Shown here one piece after another: positions 1-6,319 of a stretch of DNA of 11,032 nt. The position numbers and the translations under genes were made by a program. Under the pieces are notes generated by a model. That model made no database searches. It was not told where the DNA came from and saw only the letters and a list, made by a program, of their open reading frames with translations. Source of the stretch: Phyllobacteriaceae bacterium (GTDB lineage: Bacteria > Pseudomonadota > Alphaproteobacteria > Rhizobiales > Ancalomicrobiaceae). Position 1 is the stretch's first letter; each line of letters begins with the position of its first letter. The DNA is taken from the NCBI GenBank assembly GCA_012517025.1, contig JAAYVT010000608.1:1-11032 (forward strand), written 5' to 3'.

Positions 1-553
1 CGTGGAAGCACAGGCCGACGCGGAAGCCGGCCCGGTCGGCCCGCTGCAACAGCTCGACCGCTTCGCCCGGCGCCGCGCCGAACTTCTTGGAGAGCTCGTA
101 GGCGGCATGGCCCTTGGTGGCGAGCCGCACGAAGAGCGAGATCTCGGCCGGGTCGAGATCGAGCGCCTGTACCGTCAGCCGGATCTTCTCGAACTCGTCC
201 GGATGGTCGAGCGCCAGTGTGCGGATGCCGTAGCCCTCGAGCGCCCGGCGGATGTCCGAGATCGCCTTGACCGGGTGCATGTAGAGCTGCTCGGCGTCGG
301 GGGCGACCGCCTTCACCGCCTCGAACTCGTGCCGCGAGGCGACGTCGAAGGCGCGGACCCCGGCCTTCGCCACCGTCTCCAGCACGAAGGGTTCGGGGTT
401 GGTCTTGACCGCGTAGGCGGTCTTGCCGGGGAAGGCGGAGAGGAAGGTCGCGACGTCGCGGGAAAGCACCGCCGGGCGAAAGCAGTAGACCGGCTCGTCC
501 GGCCTCAGCGCCAACGCCGCCGCCCGCCCCGTCTCGAACGTCCGCATCGTCAT
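1..553 (-). CDS. Type III (alanine-racemase-fold) ornithine/lysine-type decarboxylase, N-terminal part, cut by window edge
   Basis: The visible 184 codons read as the N-terminal PLP barrel of a fold-III basic amino acid decarboxylase, the enzyme class that decarboxylates ornithine (or lysine, or a related diamino acid) to putrescine (or cadaverine). The PLP-binding lysine is K50 in YAVKTNP. A SKKFG motif follows in the middle of the fragment, and the fragment ends at GLCFH, the start of the family's FHVGSQ motif. These bacterial proteins are usually about 380 residues, so roughly half the gene is missing to the left. The start at 553 is supported by GGAGG on the minus strand (561-565) seven bases upstream; a second ATG two codons in (547) is possible. 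It is cytosolic, with no signal peptide. It lies downstream of the extensin-family gene on the same strand with 78 bp between them. Family is confident; substrate cannot be decided without the C-terminal specificity region. Confidence 0.9.
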   Translation of the reverse strand, partial: MTMRTFETGRAAALALRPDEPVYCFRPAVLSRDVATFLSAFPGKTAYAVKTNPEPFVLETVAKAGVRAFDVASRHEFEAVKAVAPDAEQLYMHPVKAISDIRRALEGYGIRTLALDHPDEFEKIRLTVQALDLDPAEISLFVRLATKGHAAYELSKKFGAAPGEAVELLQRADRAGFRVGLCFH

Positions 554-586
554 GCCGTCGCCTCCGCGCGCCGTCTCACCGTCGTG

Positions 587-603
587 GGCGTCATGCTGAC
601 GCC
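587..603 (-). terminator. Short hairpin between extensin-family gene and decarboxylase gene
   Basis: A perfect 7-bp stem (587-593 with 597-603, GGCGTCA/TGACGCC) closes a 3-base loop in the 78-bp gap between the two minus-strand genes. There is no T-run after it on the minus strand, so it may be a weak terminator, an mRNA-end stabiliser or chance in GC-rich DNA. It would partly separate expression of the two genes if it forms. Confidence 0.3.
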
Positions 604-631
604 GTCGCGTGTCGCGTCGAAGACGCCGTGC

Positions 632-1447
632 TCACTTGTCGAGAACCGTCTCGTCGGGCTCGCCGACGCCGTCCACGGCGTCTTCCTCGCCGATCGACCC
701 GGTCGTGCCGACCTTGTCCTCGGGGAAGATGGTGTCGTCCTTGAAGAAGGAGAACAGGCGCCCGCCCGCCGGCACCGGCTCGTCGCCGCCGCGGCAGACG
801 TGCCGTCCCTTGGAGTGGCGGGCGAGATCGAGGTGGAGGTGGTCCTGATGCGCCGCGCCCGAGGCCGGGCCGAGCACCGTGGTGAAGTCGTCACAGGCCT
901 CGCCGCCGACGGTGCGCAGGAAGTTCGCCTCCGAGGCGTCGGCCGAGCGCCAGCCGTTCTTGACCCGGACGGTGCGGCCGTCGGCGAGCTTGAAGCCGGA
1001 GACGTCGATGGCGTTCATGTAGGCGTGTTCGGACATGTAGCGGCTGCCGGCGATGTTGCGGCAGTTGTAGGCGCCCATGTGCTCGACCGCCACCACCGGC
1101 TCGCCGAAGAAGGCCTGCGCGGCGGGCTGAACCACCCGCTCGAGCCACGTGTCGGTCGCCGCCACCAACGGGCAGTTCATCGCCGCCGTCTCGTTGAGCG
1201 GCAGACGCTGGTCGCGCCCGAGCGCGGTCACCTTGAACGGGCGATCGGCGCCGCAGGCCCCCGGCCCGTCGACCTCTCCGATCGGACGCACGTCGGCCGA
1301 CGGCTTGACCGCGCCGGACGACAGACAGGCCTGTTCGGCCTGGCCTCGCCACGCCGCGCGCTTCGGTCCACCCCAGCCGAACAGGGAGCAGCCCGCGAGC
1401 GCGGTCGAGACGGAGAAGACGAACGCAGGGTACAGGATACGCTTCAT
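632..1447 (-). CDS. Extensin-family (extensin-like C-terminal domain) lipoprotein
   Basis: This 271-residue protein belongs to the bacterial extensin-like family, cell-envelope proteins whose domain resembles the M15/LAS zinc D,D-peptidase fold. The N-terminus is a lipoprotein signal: charged MKR, hydrophobic stretch, and lipobox L17-A18-G19-C20, so it is probably anchored to a membrane facing the periplasm. The core carries YNCRNI (128-132), SEHAYMNAIDV with H141 and D148, and AHQDHLHLD with H200, H203, H205 and D207. The pattern H-x6-D plus a later HxH matches the metal ligand arrangement of M15-type peptidases. Conserved cysteines include C92, C129, C185 and C218. The acidic tail after about residue 235 looks disordered. 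The start at 1447 is fixed by the signal peptide, though I see no good Shine-Dalgarno. It is divergent from the polysaccharide deacetylase gene with only 38 bp between the starts. Enzyme activity is inferred; the biochemical role of the family is poorly known. Confidence 0.88.
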   Translation of the reverse strand: MKRILYPAFVFSVSTALAGCSLFGWGGPKRAAWRGQAEQACLSSGAVKPSADVRPIGEVDGPGACGADRPFKVTALGRDQRLPLNETAAMNCPLVAATDTWLERVVQPAAQAFFGEPVVAVEHMGAYNCRNIAGSRYMSEHAYMNAIDVSGFKLADGRTVRVKNGWRSADASEANFLRTVGGEACDDFTTVLGPASGAAHQDHLHLDLARHSKGRHVCRGGDEPVPAGGRLFSFFKDDTIFPEDKVGTTGSIGEEDAVDGVGEPDETVLDK

Positions 1448-1485
1448 ACGCAGAGAATGCGCGCCGATCCGGAAAGGTTTCGTTA

Positions 1486-2571
1486 ATGTCGTGGCGATTC
1501 GCCGCTCGTTTCGGACGTTCTGCCGCCGTGTCCTCCTCGGCCCCCCGCCTCGCCGTCACCGCCTTCCTCGCCGCTCTCCTCGCTGCGGCGTCCGCACGCG
1601 CCGAGACCCCGGCGCCGGTCGCTCCGGCCGCCCCGCCTCCCGCCGCGACGACGGCCGCGCCGCGCCCGTGGTCGCCGGCGGAGAAGCTGATCCACAAGGG
1701 CTCGCCCGCCGCCCACGTGCCGGTGCCGGACGTCTCCGCCCTGCCGCCGGCGACGCCGCTGCCGGCCGCGCTCACCGGTTCGGTGCGGCGGGTCGAGCTG
1801 CCGCCGGGCGAGAAGTTCGTCGCCCTCACCTTCGATCTCTGCGAGACCGGCAACGAGGTCGCCGGCTACGACGGCGCCATCGTCGACACCTTGCGCCGGC
1901 GCGGCGTGGCGGCGACCTTCTTCGTCGGCGGCCATTGGGCGACGACCCACCCCGAACGCTACGGCGAGCTCGCCCGCGACCCGCGCTTCGAGGTCGAGAA
2001 CCACACCTGGACCCACGCCAACCTGCGCACCGTCGACGACGCGCGTCTCGCCCGCGAGATCCTCGCCCCCGAGGCCGCCTTCCGCGCCGCCGGCCGCAAC
2101 ACCGGGTCGCGCTTCCTGCGCTTCCCCTTCGGCGCCTGCGACGAGCGTTCGATGAAGGCGGTCAACGCCGCCGGCATGGCGGCGATCCAGTGGGACGTCT
2201 CGACCGGCGATCCCTCCCCCTTCGCCACCGCGCACGACATCGTCGGCGACACGCTGGCCGGCGTCCGCCCCGGCTCGATCGTGCTCGCCCACGCCAACGG
2301 CCGCGGCTTCCACACCGGCGAGGCGCTGCCCGAGATCCTCGATCGCCTGGAGGCCAAGGGCTACCGCTTCGTCACCGTCGGCGACCTGCTGGCGAAGGGA
2401 AAGCCGGTGGTGACCCCGACCTGTTACGACGCCAAGCCCGGCGACACCGACAAATACGATCATTGGACCGGCCCCGGCGGCCACACGCCGTCGAAGGCGC
2501 CGCTGCCCGCCCCGGCGAAACCCTTCGGCGCCGCGCCCACCGCACCGGCCCCACAGGAGCTCCGACCGTGA
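1486..2571 (+). CDS. Exported polysaccharide deacetylase (NodB homology domain, CE4 family)
   Basis: A 361-residue secreted protein of the carbohydrate esterase 4 family, metal-dependent enzymes that remove N-acetyl (or O-acetyl) groups from peptidoglycan, chitin-like or exopolysaccharide chains. Residues 1-39 form a signal peptide ending SARA|E. A Pro/Ala-rich linker (about 40-62) leads to the NodB domain (about 105-305). Visible motifs are TFDLCE (115-120, catalytic-base candidate D117), HTWTH (H173 and H177, metal ligands), RFPFG (212-216), WDVSTGD (236-242) and VLAHANG with H269. In motif 1 the usual second aspartate (TFDDG) is leucine, so metal binding differs from standard members. The tail from 305 is proline-rich. 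GGAAAGG eight bases upstream supports the ATG at 1486. The gene overlaps the following acetyltransferase by four bases, so they are probably co-translated. Substrate unknown; a cell-envelope glycan is likely given export and the neighbouring extensin-family lipoprotein. Confidence 0.9.
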   Translation: MSWRFAARFGRSAAVSSSAPRLAVTAFLAALLAAASARAETPAPVAPAAPPPAATTAAPRPWSPAEKLIHKGSPAAHVPVPDVSALPPATPLPAALTGSVRRVELPPGEKFVALTFDLCETGNEVAGYDGAIVDTLRRRGVAATFFVGGHWATTHPERYGELARDPRFEVENHTWTHANLRTVDDARLAREILAPEAAFRAAGRNTGSRFLRFPFGACDERSMKAVNAAGMAAIQWDVSTGDPSPFATAHDIVGDTLAGVRPGSIVLAHANGRGFHTGEALPEILDRLEAKGYRFVTVGDLLAKGKPVVTPTCYDAKPGDTDKYDHWTGPGGHTPSKAPLPAPAKPFGAAPTAPAPQELRP

Positions 2572-3077
2572 CCGAGACGCCTTTCGCCGCGCGCCGCCAC
2601 CCGCTCGGCACGGTGGAACTGGTGCCGATCGCCACCGCCGCGATCCCCGAGATCGCCACCCGCATGGCCGCGATCGACCCCTGGGCACGGCTCCGCCGGC
2701 CCGCCGCCGCCATGGCCGAACGCATCGCCGTCCCCGACCCGGGCGCGCATCGCTTCTCGATCGAAAGCGACGGCGCGATCCTCGGCTACGTCTCGATCCG
2801 CCACCCCTTCCTGCGCGGCCCCTATCTCGAACAGATCGCGATCTTCCCCGAAGCGCAGCGACGCGGCCTCGCCCGCCGCGTCCTCGACTGGATGGCCGGG
2901 GAAGTGGAAGGCCTCGAGAGCAATCTCTGGCTCTGCGTCACCGAGTGGAACGAAGGCGCCCGCGCGACCTACCGCGCCCTCGGTTTCGACGAGGTCGCGC
3001 CGCTCCCCGATCTCGTCGCCCCCGGTCAGAGCGAGATCTTCATGCGCCGGCGCCTCGACGCAGCGCCTGCGGCCTGA
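2568..3077 (+). CDS. GNAT-family N-acetyltransferase
   Basis: A 169-residue cytosolic GNAT acetyltransferase that would move the acetyl group of acetyl-CoA to an amine of an unknown acceptor. The acetyl-CoA-binding motif A is EQIAIFPEAQRRGLARRVL (the QRRGLA loop grips the pyrophosphate), preceded by the strand ILGYVSIR, and the motif B region is ATYRALGFDEV near the C-terminus. The start is the GTG at 2568, whose GTGA overlaps the TGA of the deacetylase; AGGAGC seven bases upstream serves as ribosome binding site. The open frame runs much further upstream, but that stretch overlaps the deacetylase and extensin genes and is not coding. Translational coupling suggests shared expression with the deacetylase; whether they share a pathway is not shown by the sequence. 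Confidence 0.88.
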   Translation: MTETPFAARRHPLGTVELVPIATAAIPEIATRMAAIDPWARLRRPAAAMAERIAVPDPGAHRFSIESDGAILGYVSIRHPFLRGPYLEQIAIFPEAQRRGLARRVLDWMAGEVEGLESNLWLCVTEWNEGARATYRALGFDEVAPLPDLVAPGQSEIFMRRRLDAAPAA

Positions 3078-3173
3078 AGTGGCCGGGACGGTGCGGCGAG
3101 CCCTCGCTCTTTCGTCGCGTCGCGCTCGGGTGCACACTGGGCGAAGGGCTTCGAACCGGAGGACCCCCACCCC

Positions 3174-4010
3174 ATGTCGACCGTTCTCGTCACCGGCGCC
3201 AATCGCGGCATCGGCCTCGCGCTGGTCTCGGCCTACGCCGATCGCGGCGACACGGTGATCGCCACCGTGCGCAACCCCGATCGCCTGCACGATCTCGCCA
3301 CCGTCATCGAGAGCCGACCCGACCGCATCGAGGTGCATCGCCTCGAGGTGACCGACGCCGGCTCGATCGCCGCCCTCGCCGAACGCCTCGCCGGTCGCCC
3401 GATCGACGTGCTGATCAACAACGCCGGCACCATCGGCCCCGACCACCAATCGACCGCCGACATGGACTACGACGGCTGGCTGACCACCTTTCGCATCAAC
3501 ACCCTGGCGCCGCTGGCGGTGGCGCGGGCGCTGCTGCCCAACCTGCGCCTCTCCGACCGCGGCAAGATCCTGACGATCTCCAGCGGCATGGGGTCGATGT
3601 CGACCACCAACTCCGACCACGTCGCCTATCGCGCCTCGAAGGCGGCGGTGAACAAGGAGATGCAGTGCCTCGCCACCGACCTCGCCGAGGAGGGCATCGC
3701 CGTCGCGGTCTGCCACCCCGGCTGGGTCCGAACCGAGATGGGCGGCGAGAACGCCGACATCTCCCCCGAGGTGAGCGCCACCGGCATCCAGCACGTCGTC
3801 GACCGTCTGGCGCTGACCCGAACCCCGGTCTTCCACGTCTGGGACGGCGGCGTCCTGCCCTGGTGCGCCCGCCGGAGCGCAGCCGTCTTCGCGGGTGCGA
3901 GGAATGTTTTTTTCGTCGATCGCCGCACCGCAGCGACGATTTTGCCTTCCGGTCTCGCCGCCGCGCCCGTAGCATCGATCTTCGCGGCCGTCGGAGCGGC
4001 CGTCGACTGA
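3174..4010 (+). CDS. Short-chain dehydrogenase/reductase (C-factor-like SDR) with anomalous 48-residue tail
   Basis: A classical SDR, an NAD(P)-dependent oxidoreductase of unknown substrate. The Rossmann motif TGANRGIG is at 7-14, NNAG at 82-85, the catalytic serine is probably S137 in ISSGMGS, and the YxxxK pair is Y152/K156 in AYRASK. HPGWVRTEMGG (181-191) is the usual PG motif region. The domain ends with HVWDGGVLPW (221-230), which in this subfamily is normally the last element of the protein. Here the codon after W230 is TGC and the frame runs on for 48 more residues to a TGA at 4008-4010. This tail has many A/T third positions and no recognisable domain, unlike the core, so it looks like former non-coding DNA read through after a stop loss. 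GGAGGA ten bases ahead supports the ATG at 3174. The 96 bp before the gene show no convincing promoter. SDR identity is firm; the true C-terminus is doubtful. Confidence 0.88.
   Translation: MSTVLVTGANRGIGLALVSAYADRGDTVIATVRNPDRLHDLATVIESRPDRIEVHRLEVTDAGSIAALAERLAGRPIDVLINNAGTIGPDHQSTADMDYDGWLTTFRINTLAPLAVARALLPNLRLSDRGKILTISSGMGSMSTTNSDHVAYRASKAAVNKEMQCLATDLAEEGIAVAVCHPGWVRTEMGGENADISPEVSATGIQHVVDRLALTRTPVFHVWDGGVLPWCARRSAAVFAGARNVFFVDRRTAATILPSGLAAAPVASIFAAVGAAVD
3865..3913 (+). terminator. Possible degenerate terminator inside the SDR tail
   Basis: Immediately after the normal SDR end (W230 codon 3861-3863) an 8-bp stem with one G-T pair can form between 3865-3872 and 3891-3898, with a further 3-bp stem in its loop. 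Seven T residues follow at 3907-3913. The 8-base gap between stem and T-run is too long for a good intrinsic terminator. It is listed because its position directly behind the expected stop fits the idea that the SDR tail was once intergenic DNA. Confidence 0.25.
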
Positions 4011-4028
4011 AGACTCGAGGAGGACCCC

Positions 4029-4112
4029 ATGGCCCTGAACCGGACCTTCGACCTGATCCTGGTCTCCGCCGCGTTCCTGTTCGTTTCCGCGATGTGCGTC
4101 GGTCTCCTGTGA
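4029..4112 (+). CDS. 27-residue single-pass membrane mini-protein
   Basis: ATG at 4029 is preceded by a strong GAGGAGGA ribosome binding site (about 4017-4024) five bases away and opens a 27-codon frame ending in TGA at 4110-4112. The peptide begins MALNRTFD and continues with a nearly uninterrupted hydrophobic stretch (residues 9-27, LILVSAAFLF then VSAMCVGLL) long enough to cross a membrane, with its one positive charge (R5) at the N-terminus. All but two of its 27 sense codons end in G or C, matching real genes nearby. It starts 18 bases after the SDR stop and is followed by two strong hairpins. I do not recognise a named family. Role unknown; small subunits or modulators of membrane complexes look like this, and the next gene downstream is a membrane cytochrome b561, but no link is shown. 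Confidence 0.65.
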   Translation: MALNRTFDLILVSAAFLFVSAMCVGLL

Positions 4113-4127
4113 GGCCCGCCCGTCTCG

Positions 4128-4148
4128 CGTCCGCCGAACCGGCGGACG
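4128..4148 (+). terminator. Perfect hairpin after the mini-protein gene
   Basis: CGTCCGCC (4128-4135) pairs with GGCGGACG (4141-4148) around a 5-base loop, 15 bases after the mini-protein stop. No T-run follows, so it may stabilise the mRNA end rather than terminate by itself. Confidence 0.4.
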
Positions 4149-4157
4149 GGGACGGTG

Positions 4158-4174
4158 GTTTCGAGCGACGAAAC
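4158..4174 (+). other. Small hairpin that competes with the downstream terminator stem
   Basis: GTTTCG (4158-4163) pairs perfectly with CGAAAC (4169-4174) over a 5-base loop. A second copy of GTTTCG lies at 4209-4214, just after the terminator-like stem at 4182-4204, so CGAAAC could pair with either copy. The two pairings exclude each other. Confidence 0.35.
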
Positions 4175-4181
4175 CCTCGAC

Positions 4182-4212
4182 ACGGCCCGCCTCACGCGGG
4201 CCGTCTTCGTTT
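4182..4212 (+). terminator. Intrinsic-terminator-like hairpin before cytochrome b561
   Basis: A perfect 9-bp stem, ACGGCCCGC (4182-4190) with GCGGGCCGT (4196-4204), closes a 5-base loop and is followed by the T-rich CTTCGTTT. It probably ends the transcript carrying the SDR and mini-protein genes. The rest of the 210-bp gap up to the cytochrome gene (4215-4322) shows no clear promoter, although the gene needs one unless there is read-through. Confidence 0.55.
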
Positions 4213-4322
4213 CGCCACCCGCGTTCAGCCGACCGTCAGGAACCGAGAGTAGAATGACGGCCTCGGTCGATCACCGATTCTCCGAGCGATCGACTCCGAC
4301 CTTTTCTTTCATGGAGAGCTTC

Positions 4323-4901
4323 ATGTCCGCTGTTTCCGCAACGACCACCGCGCCGCGCAATTGGGACGCCGGCGTCAAGACCCTGCACTGGTCGATGGCC
4401 GTCTTCATCGTCGCCGCCTGGGTTCTGGTGCAGCTGCGCGTCGAACACGCCACCGAGGTCGCCGACAAGGCCTTCAACGCTCAGGTGATGATGGCGCACA
4501 AGAGCGTCGGCCTGCTGGTCTTCGCCCTGCTCCTCGTGCGCGTGGCCTGGCGCTTCACCCACGCCGCCCCCGCCGCCGAAAAGACGCCGTGGGAGCCGCT
4601 CGGCACCCTCGCCGCCAAGGCCGGCCACGGCCTGCTCTATCTGCTGATGATCGCGGTCCCGCTCGGCGGCATCGCCGCCACCCTGGTCGCCGGCCGGCCG
4701 CTGCCGTTCTTCGGCCTGTTCGAGATCGCCTCGCCCTTCGCCCAGAACCACGACCTCGCCGAGACCTTCGGCGGCGTGCACGAGCTCGCCGGCAACGCCC
4801 TGCTGTTCGTCGCCTTCGCCCATGCCGTGGTCGGCATCTTCCACCACGCCGTGCTGAAGGATCGCACCCTGCTCAAGATGAAGCCGTTCGCCCGCGACTG
4901 A
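4323..4901 (+). CDS. Cytochrome b561 (bacterial CybB type)
   Basis: A 192-residue four-helix inner-membrane di-haem b-type cytochrome. Members of this family take electrons from the quinone pool (E. coli CybB is a superoxide:ubiquinone oxidoreductase) or act in small redox modules. The four hydrophobic segments are about 21-39, 59-75, 101-121 and 156-174. Candidate haem ligands are H22 in LHWSMA, H59 in MMAHKSVG, H102 in KAGHGLLY, H153 in GVHELAG and H167 in FAHAVVG; the 14-residue spacing of the last pair within helix 4 is typical of the family. The start at 4323 is chosen because GGAG lies six bases upstream and the protein then has the usual family length; in-frame ATGs at 4311 and 4254 lack a ribosome binding site. 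The gene stands alone and converges on phaZ across a strong terminator. No YceI partner gene is adjacent. Confidence 0.9.
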   Translation: MSAVSATTTAPRNWDAGVKTLHWSMAVFIVAAWVLVQLRVEHATEVADKAFNAQVMMAHKSVGLLVFALLLVRVAWRFTHAAPAAEKTPWEPLGTLAAKAGHGLLYLLMIAVPLGGIAATLVAGRPLPFFGLFEIASPFAQNHDLAETFGGVHELAGNALLFVAFAHAVVGIFHHAVLKDRTLLKMKPFARD

Positions 4902-4927
4902 GCGCGACGATCGCCCCGAAACGCAAG

Positions 4928-4952
4928 GAAGGCCGCCCACCGGGCGGCCTTC
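4928..4952. terminator. Bidirectional intrinsic terminator between cytochrome b561 and phaZ
   Basis: An 11-bp perfect inverted repeat (4928-4938 with 4942-4952, GAAGGCCGCCC/GGGCGGCCTTC) encloses the 3-base loop ACC. Its arms begin and end with A/T-flanked bases (GAA...TTC), and TCGCTTTC follows on the plus strand. It lies 26 bases after the cytochrome stop and 24 bases after the phaZ stop on the other strand, so it can serve both convergent transcripts. Confidence 0.85.
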
Positions 4953-4976
4953 TCGCTTTCGCACGCCGTTTCCGCC

Positions 4977-6200
4977 TCAGTCCGCCGACAGGATGACGTT
5001 GCGGACGATCGGATAGATCTGATGTTCCCAGCGCCGCCCGGAGAAGACGCCGTAATGGCCGACGCCGGCCTGCATGTGGTGGCGCTTGCGGTAGGGCTTC
5101 AGCGAGGTGGCGAGATCGTGCGCCGCCGCGGTCTGGCCGAGCGAGCAGATGTCGTCGCGCTCGCCCTCCACGGTCAGGAGCGCGGTGCGCCGGATCGCGC
5201 GGGGATCGACCTTGCGGCCGCGATGCGTCATCTCGCCCCTCGGCAACCGCGCCTCCTGGAACACCCAGGAAATGGTCTCGAGATAGAACTCGGCGGCGAG
5301 ATCGAGCACCGCGAAATATTCGTCGTAGAAGGCCTTGGCGGTCGCCGCCTTCTCGGTCTCGCCCTTGGCGAGGTTCTCCCACATCTCGGCGTGCGCCTTG
5401 ACGTGGCGATCCATGTTCATCGCCATGAAGGCGGAGAGCTGGACGAAGCCCGGATAGACCTTCCGCCCCGCCCCCGCGTAGCGCCCCGGCACCGTGGCGA
5501 TCAGGTTCTTCTCGAACCAGTCGTAGGGCTTGGAGGTGGCCAGCTCGTTGACCTTGGTCGGGTTGATGCGGGTGTCGACCGGCCCGGCCATCAGGGTGAT
5601 CGAGCGCGGCGTCGCCGGATCGTCCTCCTCCGCCATCAGCGCGGTGGCGCACAGCACCTGCACGCAGGGCTGGCACACCGCCACCACGTGGGTGCCCGGC
5701 CCGAGCACCCGCAGGAACGTCATCACGTCCTCGACGTAGTCCTCGAAGCCGAAACGCCCCTGCGCCAACGGCACGTCGCGCGCGTTGTGCCAATCGGTGA
5801 CGTAGACGTCGTGATCGCAGAGCAACGTCTTGACGGTGTTGCGCAGCAAGGTGGCGAAGTGGCCGGACAGCGGCGCCACCACCAGCACCCGCGGCTGCGG
5901 CGTGGCGACGTCCTTCTTGAAGTGCAGCAGCGTGCCGAAGGGCGCGACGAAGCGCGGCTTCTCGACCACCTTCACCATCTCGTTGCCGACCATCACCTCG
6001 TCGATGCCGTAGGGCGGCCGACTGTGGCTGAGCGAGGCGCGCGAGATCATCTCGTAGGTCGCCGCCAAGGAGCGCAGCGCCGTCGACGAGGCGGAGGAAG
6101 AAGAGGAGATCCAGGGGGCGAGAACCGACTGCATCGACTGCGCCACCGTGCGCAGCGGATCCATGAGGTCGTCCCGGCTCTGATAGGCGAGATAGAGCAT
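4977..6200 (-). CDS. phaZ: Intracellular polyhydroxyalkanoate (PHB) depolymerase
   Basis: A 407-residue alpha/beta-hydrolase that breaks down stored polyhydroxybutyrate granules inside the cell, releasing 3-hydroxybutyrate units for carbon and energy. It has no signal peptide, as expected for the intracellular type. The nucleophile region is VAVCQPCVQ (C176, with C179 nearby): as in the Cupriavidus necator intracellular enzymes, cysteine replaces the serine of a lipase box. The other triad members are probably D349 or D350 in EGERDD and H382 in GVGHYGVFSG. Further family blocks are AGPVDTRINPT (205-215), MNMDRH (261-266) and KRHHMQAGVGHYG (372-384). Length matches the family (about 400-420). 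The start at 6200 gives the customary MLY beginning; the frame stays open further upstream but only through non-coding DNA, and no strong Shine-Dalgarno is visible. No phasin or PHA synthase gene is adjacent. Confidence 0.93.
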   Translation of the reverse strand: MLYLAYQSRDDLMDPLRTVAQSMQSVLAPWISSSSSASSTALRSLAATYEMISRASLSHSRPPYGIDEVMVGNEMVKVVEKPRFVAPFGTLLHFKKDVATPQPRVLVVAPLSGHFATLLRNTVKTLLCDHDVYVTDWHNARDVPLAQGRFGFEDYVEDVMTFLRVLGPGTHVVAVCQPCVQVLCATALMAEEDDPATPRSITLMAGPVDTRINPTKVNELATSKPYDWFEKNLIATVPGRYAGAGRKVYPGFVQLSAFMAMNMDRHVKAHAEMWENLAKGETEKAATAKAFYDEYFAVLDLAAEFYLETISWVFQEARLPRGEMTHRGRKVDPRAIRRTALLTVEGERDDICSLGQTAAAHDLATSLKPYRKRHHMQAGVGHYGVFSGRRWEHQIYPIVRNVILSAD

Positions 6201-6276
6201 GCGCGTGCCGTGACCGATGTCTCTGGTCGGTCGATCCCGCCTGCACCCGGAGATCGGCCGCGTTGGTCTCTCGCCC

Positions 6277-6295
6277 CGGGCGGACGGACCGCCCG
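6277..6295. other. GC-rich hairpin in the phaZ-GST intergenic region
   Basis: A perfect 7-bp inverted repeat, CGGGCGG (6277-6283) and CCGCCCG (6289-6295), with a 5-base loop, lies 77 bp upstream of the phaZ start in the 222-bp divergent gap. It could form in the phaZ leader RNA or be a protein site; no partner sequence identifies it. Confidence 0.3.
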
Positions 6296-6319
6296 ACCGG
6301 CGTCTACGTGAAAAGACTA

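Noticed and set aside
2..1486. Long 494-codon plus-strand open frame
   Set aside because: It lies antisense to the decarboxylase and extensin-family genes, has no recognisable domain, and is the usual artefact of high GC with G/C third positions.
2460..3836. 458-codon minus-strand open frame
   Set aside because: Antisense shadow of the deacetylase end, GNAT and SDR genes; the composition (Asp/Gly/Arg/His-rich, no motifs) is that of a reversed coding frame.
3940..3980. Possible -35/-10 pair for the mini-protein (TTGCCT and TAGCAT)
   Set aside because: The spacer is about 22 bases, too long for a normal sigma-70 promoter.
4239..4270. GGAAC at 4239 as an ECF/EcfG-type -35 element for cytochrome b561
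   Set aside because: No matching CGTT-like -10 sits 16-17 bases downstream, so the resemblance is limited to five bases.
4155..4322. Upstream extension of cytochrome b561 including ATGs at 4254 and 4311
   Set aside because: No ribosome binding site for the upstream starts, the extension covers hairpins, and the protein already has full family length from 4323.
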